A stretch of 64,000 nt of DNA from Variovorax sp. OK212 (GTDB taxonomy: Bacteria > Pseudomonadota > Gammaproteobacteria > Burkholderiales > Burkholderiaceae_C): positions 372,001-436,000 of the forward strand of contig NZ_FOLP01000006.1 of assembly GCF_900112425.1 (NCBI RefSeq), written 5' to 3'. Positions 52,572 to 61,567 of the stretch are shown here, piece after piece (the first letter of the stretch is position 1; every line of letters starts with the position of its first letter). A program made the position numbers and the translations under genes. The notes beneath the pieces were generated by a model. That model worked only from the letters and a program-made list of their open reading frames with translations. It made no database searches and was not told the DNA's origin.

Positions 52572-52623
52572 GGTGCGCAAGAGGTGCGCAATAGGTGCGC
52601 AAAGGGTGCGCTCAGGGCGCAAA
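52572..52623. repeat. Four GGTGCGC repeats at exact 11-bp spacing upstream of ftsH
   Basis: GGTGCGC starts at 52572, 52583, 52594 and 52605, each 11 bases apart, about one turn of DNA. The first three units extend to GGTGCGCAA and contain the palindrome TGCGCA; a shortened fifth unit (GGCGCAAA) follows at 52616. The array is in the 200-base region between rlmE and ftsH and would place identical sites on one face of the helix, as expected for cooperative regulator binding. Confidence 0.9.
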
Positions 52624-52659
52624 CCCCTGTCAGCCTATGGCTGCATTAGGGAAATGCCA

Positions 52660-52687
52660 GCTTTTCGCAGCTTGAAAAGCCTAAAAT
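52660..52687 (+). promoter_or_regulatory. ftsH: Candidate ftsH promoter region with inverted repeat
   Basis: GCTTTTC (52660-52666) and GAAAAGC (52674-52680) form an inverted repeat, followed by TAAAAT (52682-52687), a -10-like element. CTTGAAA within it resembles a heat-shock -35, but no matching CCCAT -10 lies at the correct distance. The promoter class is uncertain. Confidence 0.35.
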
Positions 52688-52756
52688 GGGGCGCAATTGC
52701 GTACCCATAGCGCGTTTTTTCATCCGTCTGTCACGCGCTTTCGACTGGAGCTTCGT

Positions 52757-54673
52757 TTGAACAATCAGTGGTTTTCCAAAGTTGCCGTATGGCTCGTCAT
52801 TGCGATGGTGTTGTTCACTGTGTTCAAGCAGTTCGACACCCGCGGTGGCGTCGGCTCGGGAGCAGTCAGCTACTCCGAGTTTCTGGACCAGGTCCGGAAC
52901 AACCAAATCAAGAGCGCCGTCATCCCTGAAGGCGCCGGCGGCGGCGAGATCATCGCCGTCACCAACGACGATCGCAAGATCCGCACGACCGCCACGGTGC
53001 TCGACCGCGGCCTCGTGGGCGACCTGATCGACCACAACGTCAAGTTCGACGTCAAGCCGCGTGAAGAGGGCTCGCTCCTCATGACGCTGCTGGTCAGCTG
53101 GGGCCCGATGCTGCTGCTGATCGGCGTGTGGATCTACTTCATGCGCCAGATGCAGGGCGGCGGCAAGGGCGGGGCGTTCAGCTTCGGCAAAAGCAAGGCC
53201 CGCATGATGGACGAGAACAACAACACGGTCACCTTTGCCGACGTCGCAGGCTGCGACGAGGCCAAGGAAGAAGTCCGTGAAGTCGTCGACTTCCTGAAGG
53301 ACCCGCAGCGCTTCCAGAAGCTCGGCGGCCGCATTCCGCGCGGCCTGCTGCTGGTCGGCCCTCCCGGCACCGGCAAGACGCTGCTGGCCAAGTCGATCGC
53401 CGGCGAGGCCAAGGTGCCTTTCTTCTCGATCTCCGGCTCCGATTTCGTTGAAATGTTCGTCGGCGTGGGCGCTGCCCGTGTGCGCGACATGTTCGAGAAC
53501 GCCAAGAAGAACGCGCCCTGCATCATCTTCATCGACGAAATCGATGCGGTGGGCCGTCAGCGCGGCGCCGGTCTCGGCGGCGGCAACGACGAACGCGAAC
53601 AGACGCTCAACCAGATGCTGGTCGAGATGGACGGTTTCGAAACCAACCTCGGCGTGATCGTGGTGGCTGCCACCAACCGCCCGGACATCCTGGACGCCGC
53701 TCTGCTGCGCCCCGGCCGTTTCGACCGTCAGGTCTACGTGACGCTGCCCGACATCCGCGGCCGCGAACAGATCCTCGGCGTGCACATGCGCAAGGTCCCG
53801 CTGGGCCAGGACGTGAACCCGAGCGTCATCGCCCGCGGCACGCCCGGCATGTCCGGCGCCGACCTGGCCAACCTGTGCAATGAAGCCGCCCTGATGGCCG
53901 CCCGCCGCAATGCGCGCGTGGTCGAGATGCAGGACTTCGAGAAGGCCAAGGACAAGATCTTCATGGGCCCCGAGCGCAAGAGCATGGTCATGCCCGAGGA
54001 AGAACGCCGCAACACGGCCTACCACGAGTCCGGCCACGCCCTCATCGGCAAGCTGCTGCCCAAGTGCGATCCGGTCCACAAGGTCACGATCATTCCGCGT
54101 GGCCGTGCCCTGGGCGTGACCATGAGCCTGCCGGCGCAAGACCGCTACAGCTACGACCGTGAGTACATGCTGAACCAGATCAGCATGCTGTTCGGTGGCC
54201 GCATCGCCGAAGAAGTGTTCATGCATCAGATGACCACCGGCGCCAGCAACGACTTCGAGCGTGCAACCTCCATCGCCCGCGACATGGTCACGCGCTACGG
54301 CATGACCGATGCGCTGGGCCCGATGGTCTACGCAGAGAACGAAGGCGAGGTGTTCCTGGGCCGCTCGGTCACCAAGACCACGAACATGAGCGAGCAGACC
54401 ATGGAAAAGGTCGACGGCGAAGTGCGCCGCATCATCGACGAGCAGTACGCCCTGGCGCGCGGCCTGATCGAAGCGAACAGCGACAAGATGCACGCGATGG
54501 CGAAGGCGCTGCTCGAATGGGAAACCATCGACTCCGAGCAGCTCGACGACATCATGGCCGGCCGCGCACCGCGTCCGCCCAAAGACTGGACGCCCCGCAT
54601 CCCGCCGTCGGGCAGCGGCGGCAGCGGCGGTACGCCGGCCGTGTCCACCGACCCGGCTCCCAACGCAGCGTGA
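52757..54673 (+). CDS. ftsH: ATP-dependent zinc metalloprotease FtsH
   Basis: FtsH is the membrane-anchored AAA+ protease that degrades sigma-32, LpxC and misassembled membrane proteins. The 638-residue protein has a first membrane helix (VAVWLVIAMVLFTVF), a periplasmic region, a second helix (WGPMLLLIGVWIYFM), the AAA domain with Walker A LVGPPGTGKTLLAKS and Walker B IIFIDEIDAVG, the second region of homology NRPDILDAALLRPGRFD, and the zinc site AYHESGHALIGKLLP. The start is TTG 52757 with GGAG (52747-52750) six bases upstream. Its control of LpxC links it to the lpx genes at 39-42 kb. Confidence 0.97.
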   Translation: MNNQWFSKVAVWLVIAMVLFTVFKQFDTRGGVGSGAVSYSEFLDQVRNNQIKSAVIPEGAGGGEIIAVTNDDRKIRTTATVLDRGLVGDLIDHNVKFDVKPREEGSLLMTLLVSWGPMLLLIGVWIYFMRQMQGGGKGGAFSFGKSKARMMDENNNTVTFADVAGCDEAKEEVREVVDFLKDPQRFQKLGGRIPRGLLLVGPPGTGKTLLAKSIAGEAKVPFFSISGSDFVEMFVGVGAARVRDMFENAKKNAPCIIFIDEIDAVGRQRGAGLGGGNDEREQTLNQMLVEMDGFETNLGVIVVAATNRPDILDAALLRPGRFDRQVYVTLPDIRGREQILGVHMRKVPLGQDVNPSVIARGTPGMSGADLANLCNEAALMAARRNARVVEMQDFEKAKDKIFMGPERKSMVMPEEERRNTAYHESGHALIGKLLPKCDPVHKVTIIPRGRALGVTMSLPAQDRYSYDREYMLNQISMLFGGRIAEEVFMHQMTTGASNDFERATSIARDMVTRYGMTDALGPMVYAENEGEVFLGRSVTKTTNMSEQTMEKVDGEVRRIIDEQYALARGLIEANSDKMHAMAKALLEWETIDSEQLDDIMAGRAPRPPKDWTPRIPPSGSGGSGGTPAVSTDPAPNAA

Positions 54674-55628
54674 GCGAGAGCTTGGCGTCAAACCACAACG
54701 GGGCCTCTGGCCCCGTTTTTGATGGTGCGCTCGCAGGAACAACGGGAGCAGCGGGGGCAGGGGGGGGCGCCTGGCAGACCTCACGCTTTCGCATCGACCT
54801 TGCGCAGCCGCGCGTGATGGGCATCGTCAACGTCACGCCCGATTCCTTTTCGGACGGCGGCGCCCACGCCTCCACCCAAACCGCGCTGCAGCACTGCGAG
54901 CAGCTGCTGAAAGAGGGCGCGGACATCCTCGACATCGGCGGTGAATCGACCCGCCCCGGCAGCCCCGCGGTGCCGCTCGACGCCGAACTGGCCCGCGTGG
55001 TGCCCGTGGTGCGCGAAGCCGTGAAGCTCGGCGTGCCGATCTCCATCGACACCTACAAGCCCGAGGTGATGCGCGCGGTGCTCGACCTGGGCGCCGACAT
55101 CGTCAACGACATCTGGGCGCTGCGCCAGCCGGGCGCGCGCGAAGCCGTTGCGGCGCACCCTTCCTGCGGCGTCTGCCTGATGCACATGCACCGCGATCCG
55201 CAGACCATGCAGGCGCTGCCGATGACGGGTGACGTGATCCCCGAGGTGTTGGGCTTCCTCGACGCGCAGGTGCAACTTCTGCGCGCGCTGGGAGTCGATC
55301 CGTCGCGCATCACGCTGGACCCCGGCGTGGGTTTCGGCAAGACCGTGGCACAGAATTTCGCCTTGCTGGCACGCCAGCGCGAGTTGCTTTCGTGCGGCTT
55401 GCCGTTGCTGCTGGGCTGGTCGCGCAAGTCGTCGATCGGCGCGGTCACGGGCATCGAGACGGCCGGCGAGCGCGTCGTGCCGAGCGTCGCCGCGGCGGTG
55501 CTGGCGGTGGACCGCGGCGCGGCCGTGGTGCGCGTGCACGACGTGCGCGACACAGTGGCGGCCATCGCTGTATGGCGCGCCATGAGGGAACAAGAGTCAG
55601 AACAATCAAACAAGCAGAAGCAACACCC

Positions 55629-55632
<4 letters not shown>
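54670..55632 (+). CDS. folP: Dihydropteroate synthase
   Basis: FolP condenses p-aminobenzoate with a pterin diphosphate in folate synthesis and is the sulfonamide target. The core is standard: PRVMGIVNVTPDSFSDGG, DILDIGGESTRPGSPAVPLD, ISIDTYKPEVMRAVLDLGAD, GVCLMHMHRDPQTMQALPM, DPGVGFGKTVAQNFALL and LLLGWSRKSSIGAVTG. The 5' end is odd. The only standard in-frame starts before the core are GTG 54670 (overlapping the ftsH stop) and TTG 54682, and both lie upstream of a strong terminator-like hairpin (54697-54720). A G8 run at 54760-54767 follows. The first 35 residues are low complexity and not FolP-like. Confidence 0.93.
54697..54720 (+). terminator. Terminator-like hairpin after ftsH, inside the apparent folP frame
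   Basis: AACGGGGCC (54697-54705), loop TCT and GGCCCCGTT (54709-54717) form a perfect 9-bp stem continued by T to 54720, a textbook intrinsic terminator 24 bases after the ftsH stop. It lies within the predicted 5' coding region of folP and may reduce folP-glmM transcription relative to ftsH. Confidence 0.85.
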
Positions 55633-56962
<1,330 letters not shown>

Positions 56963-56966
<4 letters not shown>

Positions 56967-57448
56967 CGCAGATCGACGTTCGCCTGGTGGACTACCGCGA
57001 CGCGGTGCAGGCCGCGGCGCTGGTCGAGCTGCTCGATGCGTATGCCAGCGATCCGGCCGGCGGCGGCACGCCGCTGGACGCCGCGGTGCGCCAGGGCCTG
57101 CCCGCGGCGCTCGCGGCGCGTCCGCAGGCCTTCAGCGTGCTCGCCTACGACGGCGAACAGGCCGTGGGCCTCGTCAACTGCATCGAGGGCTTCTCGACCT
57201 TCGCCTGCCAGCCGCTGGTGAACGTGCACGACGTGGTGGTGCTGGCCGGCCATCGCGGACAGCGCGTGGCGCAGAAGATGTTCGCGCTGGTCGAGCAGGA
57301 GGCACGCAAGCGGGGCGCCTGCAAGCTCACGCTGGAAGTGCTGTCGGGCAATGCGCCCGCGTTGCGCACCTACGCGCGCGAGGGATTCGAGGGTTACCAG
57401 CTGGACCCGGCTTTCGGCCACGCCGTCTTCCTGCAGAAGAAGCTCTGA
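56963..57448 (+). CDS. GNAT family N-acetyltransferase
   Basis: A 161-residue acetyltransferase of the GNAT fold. The central strand and acetyl-CoA loop is visible in VNVHDVVVLAGHRGQRVAQK, matching the Q/R-x-x-G-x-G/A pattern, followed by KLTLEVLSGNAPALRTYARE and GFEGYQLDP, typical of the C-terminal half. The substrate is unknown. The ATG at 56963 overlaps the glmM stop. It is last in the ftsH-folP-glmM run and is followed by a strong hairpin. Confidence 0.9.
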
Positions 57449-57456
57449 AAGCAAAA

Positions 57457-57494
57457 AGGGCCGAGGCGCACTGAACGCCGTCGGCCCTCGTTTC
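57457..57494 (+). terminator. Terminator after the GNAT gene
   Basis: AGGGCCGA (57457-57464) pairs with TCGGCCCT (57481-57488), extended inward by GGCG/CGCC, and is followed by CGTTTCT. A second inverted repeat, CCCTCTCC/GGAGAGGG, lies at about 57499-57521 before the convergent acyl-CoA dehydrogenase gene. Confidence 0.75.
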
Positions 57495-57535
57495 TCGACC
57501 CTCTCCCGCAGGAGGAGAGGGAAGAAAAAAACCTG

Positions 57536-58807
57536 TCAGAAGCGCGTCACGGGCATTTCCGCATCGGCCTTGTTGGGTGCGTACTTGCCCAGCTCCCACT
57601 TGGCGATCGCGTTGCGGTGCACTTCGTCCGGACCGTCCGCGAAGCGCAGCGTGCGCGCGCCGGCGTAGGCGGCTGCCAGCGGGAAGTCGTCGCACATGCC
57701 GCCGCCGCCGTGGACCTGCATGGCCCAGTCGATCACCTGGCAGGCCATCGACGGTGCGACGACCTTGATCATGGCGATCTCGTTCTTGGCGACCTTGTTG
57801 CCGGCCACGTCCATCAGCCAGGCGGCCTTCAGCGTGAGCAGGCGAGCCATGTCGATCTTGCAACGCGCTTCGGCGATGCGCTCCTGCGTGACGGTCTGCG
57901 ACGCCACGGTCTTGCCGAAGGCCACGCGCGACGAGGCGCGTTTGCACATCAGCTCGAGCGCGCGCTCGGCCAGGCCGATCAGGCGCATGCAGTGGTGGAT
58001 GCGTCCCGGGCCAAGGCGGCCCTGGGCGATTTCGAAGCCGCGGCCTTCGCCCAGCAGGATGTTGTCGACGGGCACGCGCACGTTTTCGAAGTACATCTCG
58101 ACGTGGCCGTGCGGCGCGTCGTCGTAGCCCATCACGTTCAGCGGGCGCACGATGCGGATGCCCTTGGCATCGGCCGGCACGATGACCATGCTCTGCTGCG
58201 AGTGGCGCGGCGCCTCGGGGTCGCTCTTGCCCATGGTGATGAAGACGGCGCAGCGCGGATCGGCCGCGCCCGAGATCCACCACTTGTGGCCGTTGATGAC
58301 GTACTCGTCGCCCTGGCGTTCGATGCGCGTCGAGATGTTGGTGGCGTCGCTCGATGCCACTTCGGGTTCGGTCATCGCGAAGGCCGAGCGGATCTGGCCT
58401 TCGAGCAGCGGCTTGAGCCAGCGTGCCTTGATTTCTTCCGAGCCGTAGCGCGCAATGGTCTCCATGTTGCCGGTGTCGGGCGCCGAGCAGTTGAAGGCTT
58501 CGCTGGCCCATGGCACTGCGCCCATGATTTCGGCCAGCGGCGCGTATTCCTGGTTGGTCAGGCCCGCGCCGGCGTAGCCGGAAGCCGAGGCGCTGTCGAC
58601 CGGCAGGAACAGGTTCCACAGGCCCTGGGCCTTGGCCTTTTCCTTGAGCTTTTCCACCGTCTTCAGCGCAGACCAGCGCTTGCCCGCCACCGTGTTGGCG
58701 GCCAGCTCGGCGTGGTACTCGGCCTCGGCCGGATAGATGTGGTCGTCCATGAACGCCTGGACGCGCTTCTGAAGGTCTTTGGTTTTGGCCGAGTATTCGA
58801 AGTCCAT
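57536..58807 (-). CDS. Acyl-CoA dehydrogenase (ACAD10/11- and LvaC-like)
   Basis: A 423-residue FAD enzyme of the acyl-CoA dehydrogenase family. Features are SAFAMTEPEVASSDATNIST (the FAD/substrate strand), EYVINGHKWWISGAADPRC, the arginine and helix region GRIHHCMRLIGLAERALELM, AFGKTVASQTVTQERIAEA and the C-terminal QVHGGGGMCDDFPLAAAYAG. The WWISGA motif and its pairing with an upstream APH-fold kinase resemble mammalian ACAD10/11 and bacterial LvaC, which act on phosphorylated 4-hydroxyacyl-CoA. That assignment is inferred from neighbours and general style. It is last in the minus-strand cluster. Confidence 0.9.
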   Translation of the reverse strand: MDFEYSAKTKDLQKRVQAFMDDHIYPAEAEYHAELAANTVAGKRWSALKTVEKLKEKAKAQGLWNLFLPVDSASASGYAGAGLTNQEYAPLAEIMGAVPWASEAFNCSAPDTGNMETIARYGSEEIKARWLKPLLEGQIRSAFAMTEPEVASSDATNISTRIERQGDEYVINGHKWWISGAADPRCAVFITMGKSDPEAPRHSQQSMVIVPADAKGIRIVRPLNVMGYDDAPHGHVEMYFENVRVPVDNILLGEGRGFEIAQGRLGPGRIHHCMRLIGLAERALELMCKRASSRVAFGKTVASQTVTQERIAEARCKIDMARLLTLKAAWLMDVAGNKVAKNEIAMIKVVAPSMACQVIDWAMQVHGGGGMCDDFPLAAAYAGARTLRFADGPDEVHRNAIAKWELGKYAPNKADAEMPVTRF

Positions 58808-58860
58808 CTTGTGTCTCCTGGTGGGTCCTGTGTGAGTGGGGAGGCGCTGAAAGAAGGCTG

Positions 58861-59967
58861 CTACGCCTTCTGGGCGAACTGCCAGGCCATTTCAGCCATG
58901 GGGCGGGCGCCGCGGGCCGAAGCCACGGCTTGTTCGCTCGATGCGGTGCCAGCCTCGACCCGCTTGGCAATGCCTTGCAGGATCGCGGCCATGCGGAACA
59001 GGTTGTAGGCCTGGTAGAAGTTCCAGTCGGGCGCCAGCGCTTCCGGCGTGCTGATGCGGGTGCGTTCGCAATAGCGGCGGATGTATTCGCTCTCGGTCGG
59101 AATGCCCAGTGAGACCAGGTCCACGCCGCCAATGCCGCGTCCGGTGGTGGGCGGCATGTGCCACGACATGCAGTGGTAGCTGAAGTCGGCCAGCGGGTGG
59201 CCCAGCGTGGAAAGCTCCCAGTCGAGCACAGCGATGATGCGCGGCTCGGTGGCGTGGAACATCACGTTGTCCAGGCGGTAGTCGCCGTGCACGATCGACA
59301 CCTTGCTCTCGTCGCGTGCGCTCGCCGGCATGTGCGCGGGCAGCCAGTCGATCAGCCGCTCCATGGCCTCGATCGGCTGCGAAAGCTCGGCGGCGCCATC
59401 CGCCGAAGCCTTGTACTGCTTGCTCCAGCGGCCGATCTGGCGGTCGAAGTAGTTGCCGGGCTTGCCGTAGTCGGCCAGGCCGCGGGCGGCGAAGTCGACC
59501 GTGTGCAGCGCGGCAATCACGCGGTTCATCTCGTCGTAGTGGGCCGCGCGTTCGGCGTTGCTGAAGCCCGGCAGCGACTGGTCCCACAGCACGCGGCCCT
59601 GCATGAATTCCATGACGTAGAAGGCCCGGCCGATGACGCCTTCGTCCTCGCACAGGCAGTACATGCGCGGCACCGGCACGTCGGTGCCGGCAAGGCCGCT
59701 CATCACCTTGAACTCGCGCTCCACCGCATGCGCGGAGGGCAGCAGCTTGGCGACCGGGCCCGGCTTGGCGCGCATCACGTAGCTCTGCGAGGGCGTGAGG
59801 AGCTTGTAGGTCGGGTTCGACTGGCCGCCCTTGAACATCTCCACCGTCAGCGGACCCTTGAACCCCTCGAGGTTCTTCTCGAGCCAGGCTGCAAGCGCAT
59901 CGACGTCGAAAGCGTGCTGTTGCGAGACGGCACGGGTGCCGATGAAGTTGGAGAAGTCCTGGCTCAT
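58861..59967 (-). CDS. APH-fold phosphotransferase (LvaA / ACAD10-11 kinase-domain type)
   Basis: A 368-residue kinase with the aminoglycoside-phosphotransferase fold. It has the nucleotide loop MFKGGQSNPTYKLLT, the lysine in YVMRAKPGPVAKLLP, AFYVMEFMQGRVLWDQSLPG in the hinge, the catalytic loop SIVHGDYRLDNVMFHATEP and the metal Asp in IAVLDWELSTLGHPLADFSY. In ACAD10/11 and in LvaA, this domain phosphorylates the 4-hydroxyl of 4-hydroxyacyl-CoA so that the partner dehydrogenase can complete its removal. Direct adjacency to an acyl-CoA dehydrogenase (53-base gap) supports the same role here. An antibiotic-resistance role is unlikely. Confidence 0.88.
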   Translation of the reverse strand: MSQDFSNFIGTRAVSQQHAFDVDALAAWLEKNLEGFKGPLTVEMFKGGQSNPTYKLLTPSQSYVMRAKPGPVAKLLPSAHAVEREFKVMSGLAGTDVPVPRMYCLCEDEGVIGRAFYVMEFMQGRVLWDQSLPGFSNAERAAHYDEMNRVIAALHTVDFAARGLADYGKPGNYFDRQIGRWSKQYKASADGAAELSQPIEAMERLIDWLPAHMPASARDESKVSIVHGDYRLDNVMFHATEPRIIAVLDWELSTLGHPLADFSYHCMSWHMPPTTGRGIGGVDLVSLGIPTESEYIRRYCERTRISTPEALAPDWNFYQAYNLFRMAAILQGIAKRVEAGTASSEQAVASARGARPMAEMAWQFAQKA

Positions 59968-59993
59968 GTCGGTGGTCTTGTCTGTTCGTTGTT

Positions 59994-60713
59994 CTAGTCT
60001 TCAGCTTCGGAGACGCGCATCAGCGCCGCGCGGTCCAGCACCACGAGGCCGCCCGGCTCGATCCGGATGGTGCCCTCGCGCTCCATCGTCTTCAGCTCCT
60101 GGTTGACCCGCTGGCGCGATGCGCCCAGCAGTTGCGCCAGTTCTTCCTGCGCCAGTTGCAGGCCGATGCGCATCTGGCTGCCGTCGTCCAGGTTGGGCAC
60201 GCCGTAGCTGCGCACGAGGTGAATGAGCTGCTTGGCCAGCCGTGCGCGCAAGGGCAGGGTGTTGAGGTCTTCCACCAGGCCGAACAGCGTGCGGATGCGC
60301 CGCGCCTGCAGCCGCATCAGCGCTTCGTACAGCTCCACGTGCGCGGTCAGGATCTTCTGGAAGTCGGCGCGCGCCACGCACAGGATCGTGCTGTCGCCAT
60401 GCGCATAGGCATCGTGCGTGCGCCGGTCCCCGTCGAACATCGCCACGTCGCCGAACCAGATGCCCGGCTCCACGTAGGTCAGCGTCACCTGCTTGCCCGA
60501 CACCGCCGTCGAACTCACGCGCACCGCGCCCTTGGCGCAGGCAATCCAATGTTCGGGCGGGTCGCCGCGGGCGGCGATCAGGTCGCCGTCCTTGTAGCGT
60601 TTGACGAAGGCGCATCGGAGGATGTCGTGCCGTAGCGATGGAGATAGGGAAGAAAACCAGCGACCACTGTTGATCGCTTCACGTTCTTCGATGGTAAGAA
60701 TGGGGTCGTCCAT
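59994..60713 (-). CDS. Crp/Fnr family transcriptional regulator
   Basis: A 239-residue regulator with an N-terminal cyclic-nucleotide-binding-like beta-roll (about residues 25-140; KRYKDGDLIAARGDPPEHWI, YVEPGIWFGDVAMFDGDRRT), a long dimerisation helix (HVELYEALMRLQARRIRTLF) and a C-terminal winged helix with the recognition segment TQEELAQLLGASRQRVNQEL written here as LAQEELAQLLGASRQRVNQE. No cysteine cluster for an Fnr-type iron-sulfur centre is visible. The gene lies inside the catabolic cluster, 26 bases before the kinase gene, and may control it; the ligand is unknown. Confidence 0.92.
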   Translation of the reverse strand: MDDPILTIEEREAINSGRWFSSLSPSLRHDILRCAFVKRYKDGDLIAARGDPPEHWIACAKGAVRVSSTAVSGKQVTLTYVEPGIWFGDVAMFDGDRRTHDAYAHGDSTILCVARADFQKILTAHVELYEALMRLQARRIRTLFGLVEDLNTLPLRARLAKQLIHLVRSYGVPNLDDGSQMRIGLQLAQEELAQLLGASRQRVNQELKTMEREGTIRIEPGGLVVLDRAALMRVSEAED

Positions 60714-60774
60714 TGGTCTGTCCTCTCGGCGACTGGAAAGCTGGTGGGTGTCACGGGAGCGACGCCGTCAGGCG

Positions 60775-61554
60775 TTACTCGTACTGCGGCGTCTTCTTGT
60801 CGAGGAACGCCGCGATGCCGATGCCCGCGTTCGCATGGTGGAGGTTGCGCACGAAGTGGTCGCGCTCCTGCGAGAGCTGCGAGGCCAGCGTGGCGCCGCG
60901 CGCGTCGCTCAGCAGTTCCTTGATGCTGGCCAGCGAGTTCGGCGCACGCGCGTTGAGCTTGGCGGCCAGGGCCAGCGCGCCCGCGAGTGCCTGGCCGTTT
61001 TCGGTGAGCTCGTTGACCAGGCCCAGCGCATGCAGCCGCGGCGCGCCGATGCGCTCGCCGTTCATGAGCCATTCGCTGGCCAGCTGGCGCGGCAGCTGCT
61101 GCCCCAGGTGCCAGCTCAGGCCGCCGTCGGGCGACAGCGCCACGTTGCTGTACGAGGCCGCGAACACCGCGTCGCGCGCCGCCACCACGAAGTCGCAGGC
61201 CAGCGCGAGCGAGAAGCCCGCGCCCGCGGCCGCGCCTTCGACCGCCGCGACGATCGGCTTGGGGAAGGTGCGGATCGAATCGATCCAGTTGTGCAGGCCC
61301 TCGATGCTCTCGGCCTGCACCGAGCGGTCGAGCTGGCGGTTGGCCAGCAGCCGCTGCAGCGAGCCGCCGGCGCAGAACCAGGCGCCTTCGCCCACGATGA
61401 CCACGCTGCGGATCTCCGCGCTGCTCTCGGCGCCGTTGAGCGCCTCGATGCCCGCGGCATAGATCTCGGGGCCCAGCGCATTGCGCTGGGTGGGGTTGGC
61501 GATCGTCAGCACCATGGTGCTGCCTTCGCTCGTGCTCTTGAGTTCGGCGGTCAT
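60775..61554 (-). CDS. Enoyl-CoA hydratase/isomerase family protein
   Basis: A 259-residue crotonase-fold protein. The two oxyanion-hole segments are EGAWFCAGGSLQRLLANRQL and IVAAVEGAAAGAGFSLALAC. The region normally holding catalytic Glu residues reads ASYSNVALSPDGGLSWHLGQ, where the second position is Asp in a PDGG motif, as in PaaG-like isomerases and related enzymes; hydratase activity is therefore not certain. Beta-oxidation or phenylacetate-type degradation are both possible. It lies 13 bases after the 3-hydroxyacyl-CoA dehydrogenase gene in the same operon. Confidence 0.9.
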   Translation of the reverse strand: MTAELKSTSEGSTMVLTIANPTQRNALGPEIYAAGIEALNGAESSAEIRSVVIVGEGAWFCAGGSLQRLLANRQLDRSVQAESIEGLHNWIDSIRTFPKPIVAAVEGAAAGAGFSLALACDFVVAARDAVFAASYSNVALSPDGGLSWHLGQQLPRQLASEWLMNGERIGAPRLHALGLVNELTENGQALAGALALAAKLNARAPNSLASIKELLSDARGATLASQLSQERDHFVRNLHHANAGIGIAAFLDKKTPQYE

Positions 61555-61567
61555 GTTCTTCGTTTGC

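Noticed and set aside
52671..52720. Sigma-32 heat-shock promoter for ftsH
   Set aside because: CTTGAAA is a good -35 match, but the nearest CCCATA is about 26 bases away rather than 13-17, so I do not call it.
52646..54784. A 712-codon minus-strand frame opposite ftsH
   Set aside because: It is antisense to ftsH motifs, with no ribosome binding site or family match.
58861..59967. Aminoglycoside resistance kinase
   Set aside because: The APH-like fold is present, but the neighbouring acyl-CoA dehydrogenase and the ACAD10/11-like order favour a role in acyl-CoA metabolism.
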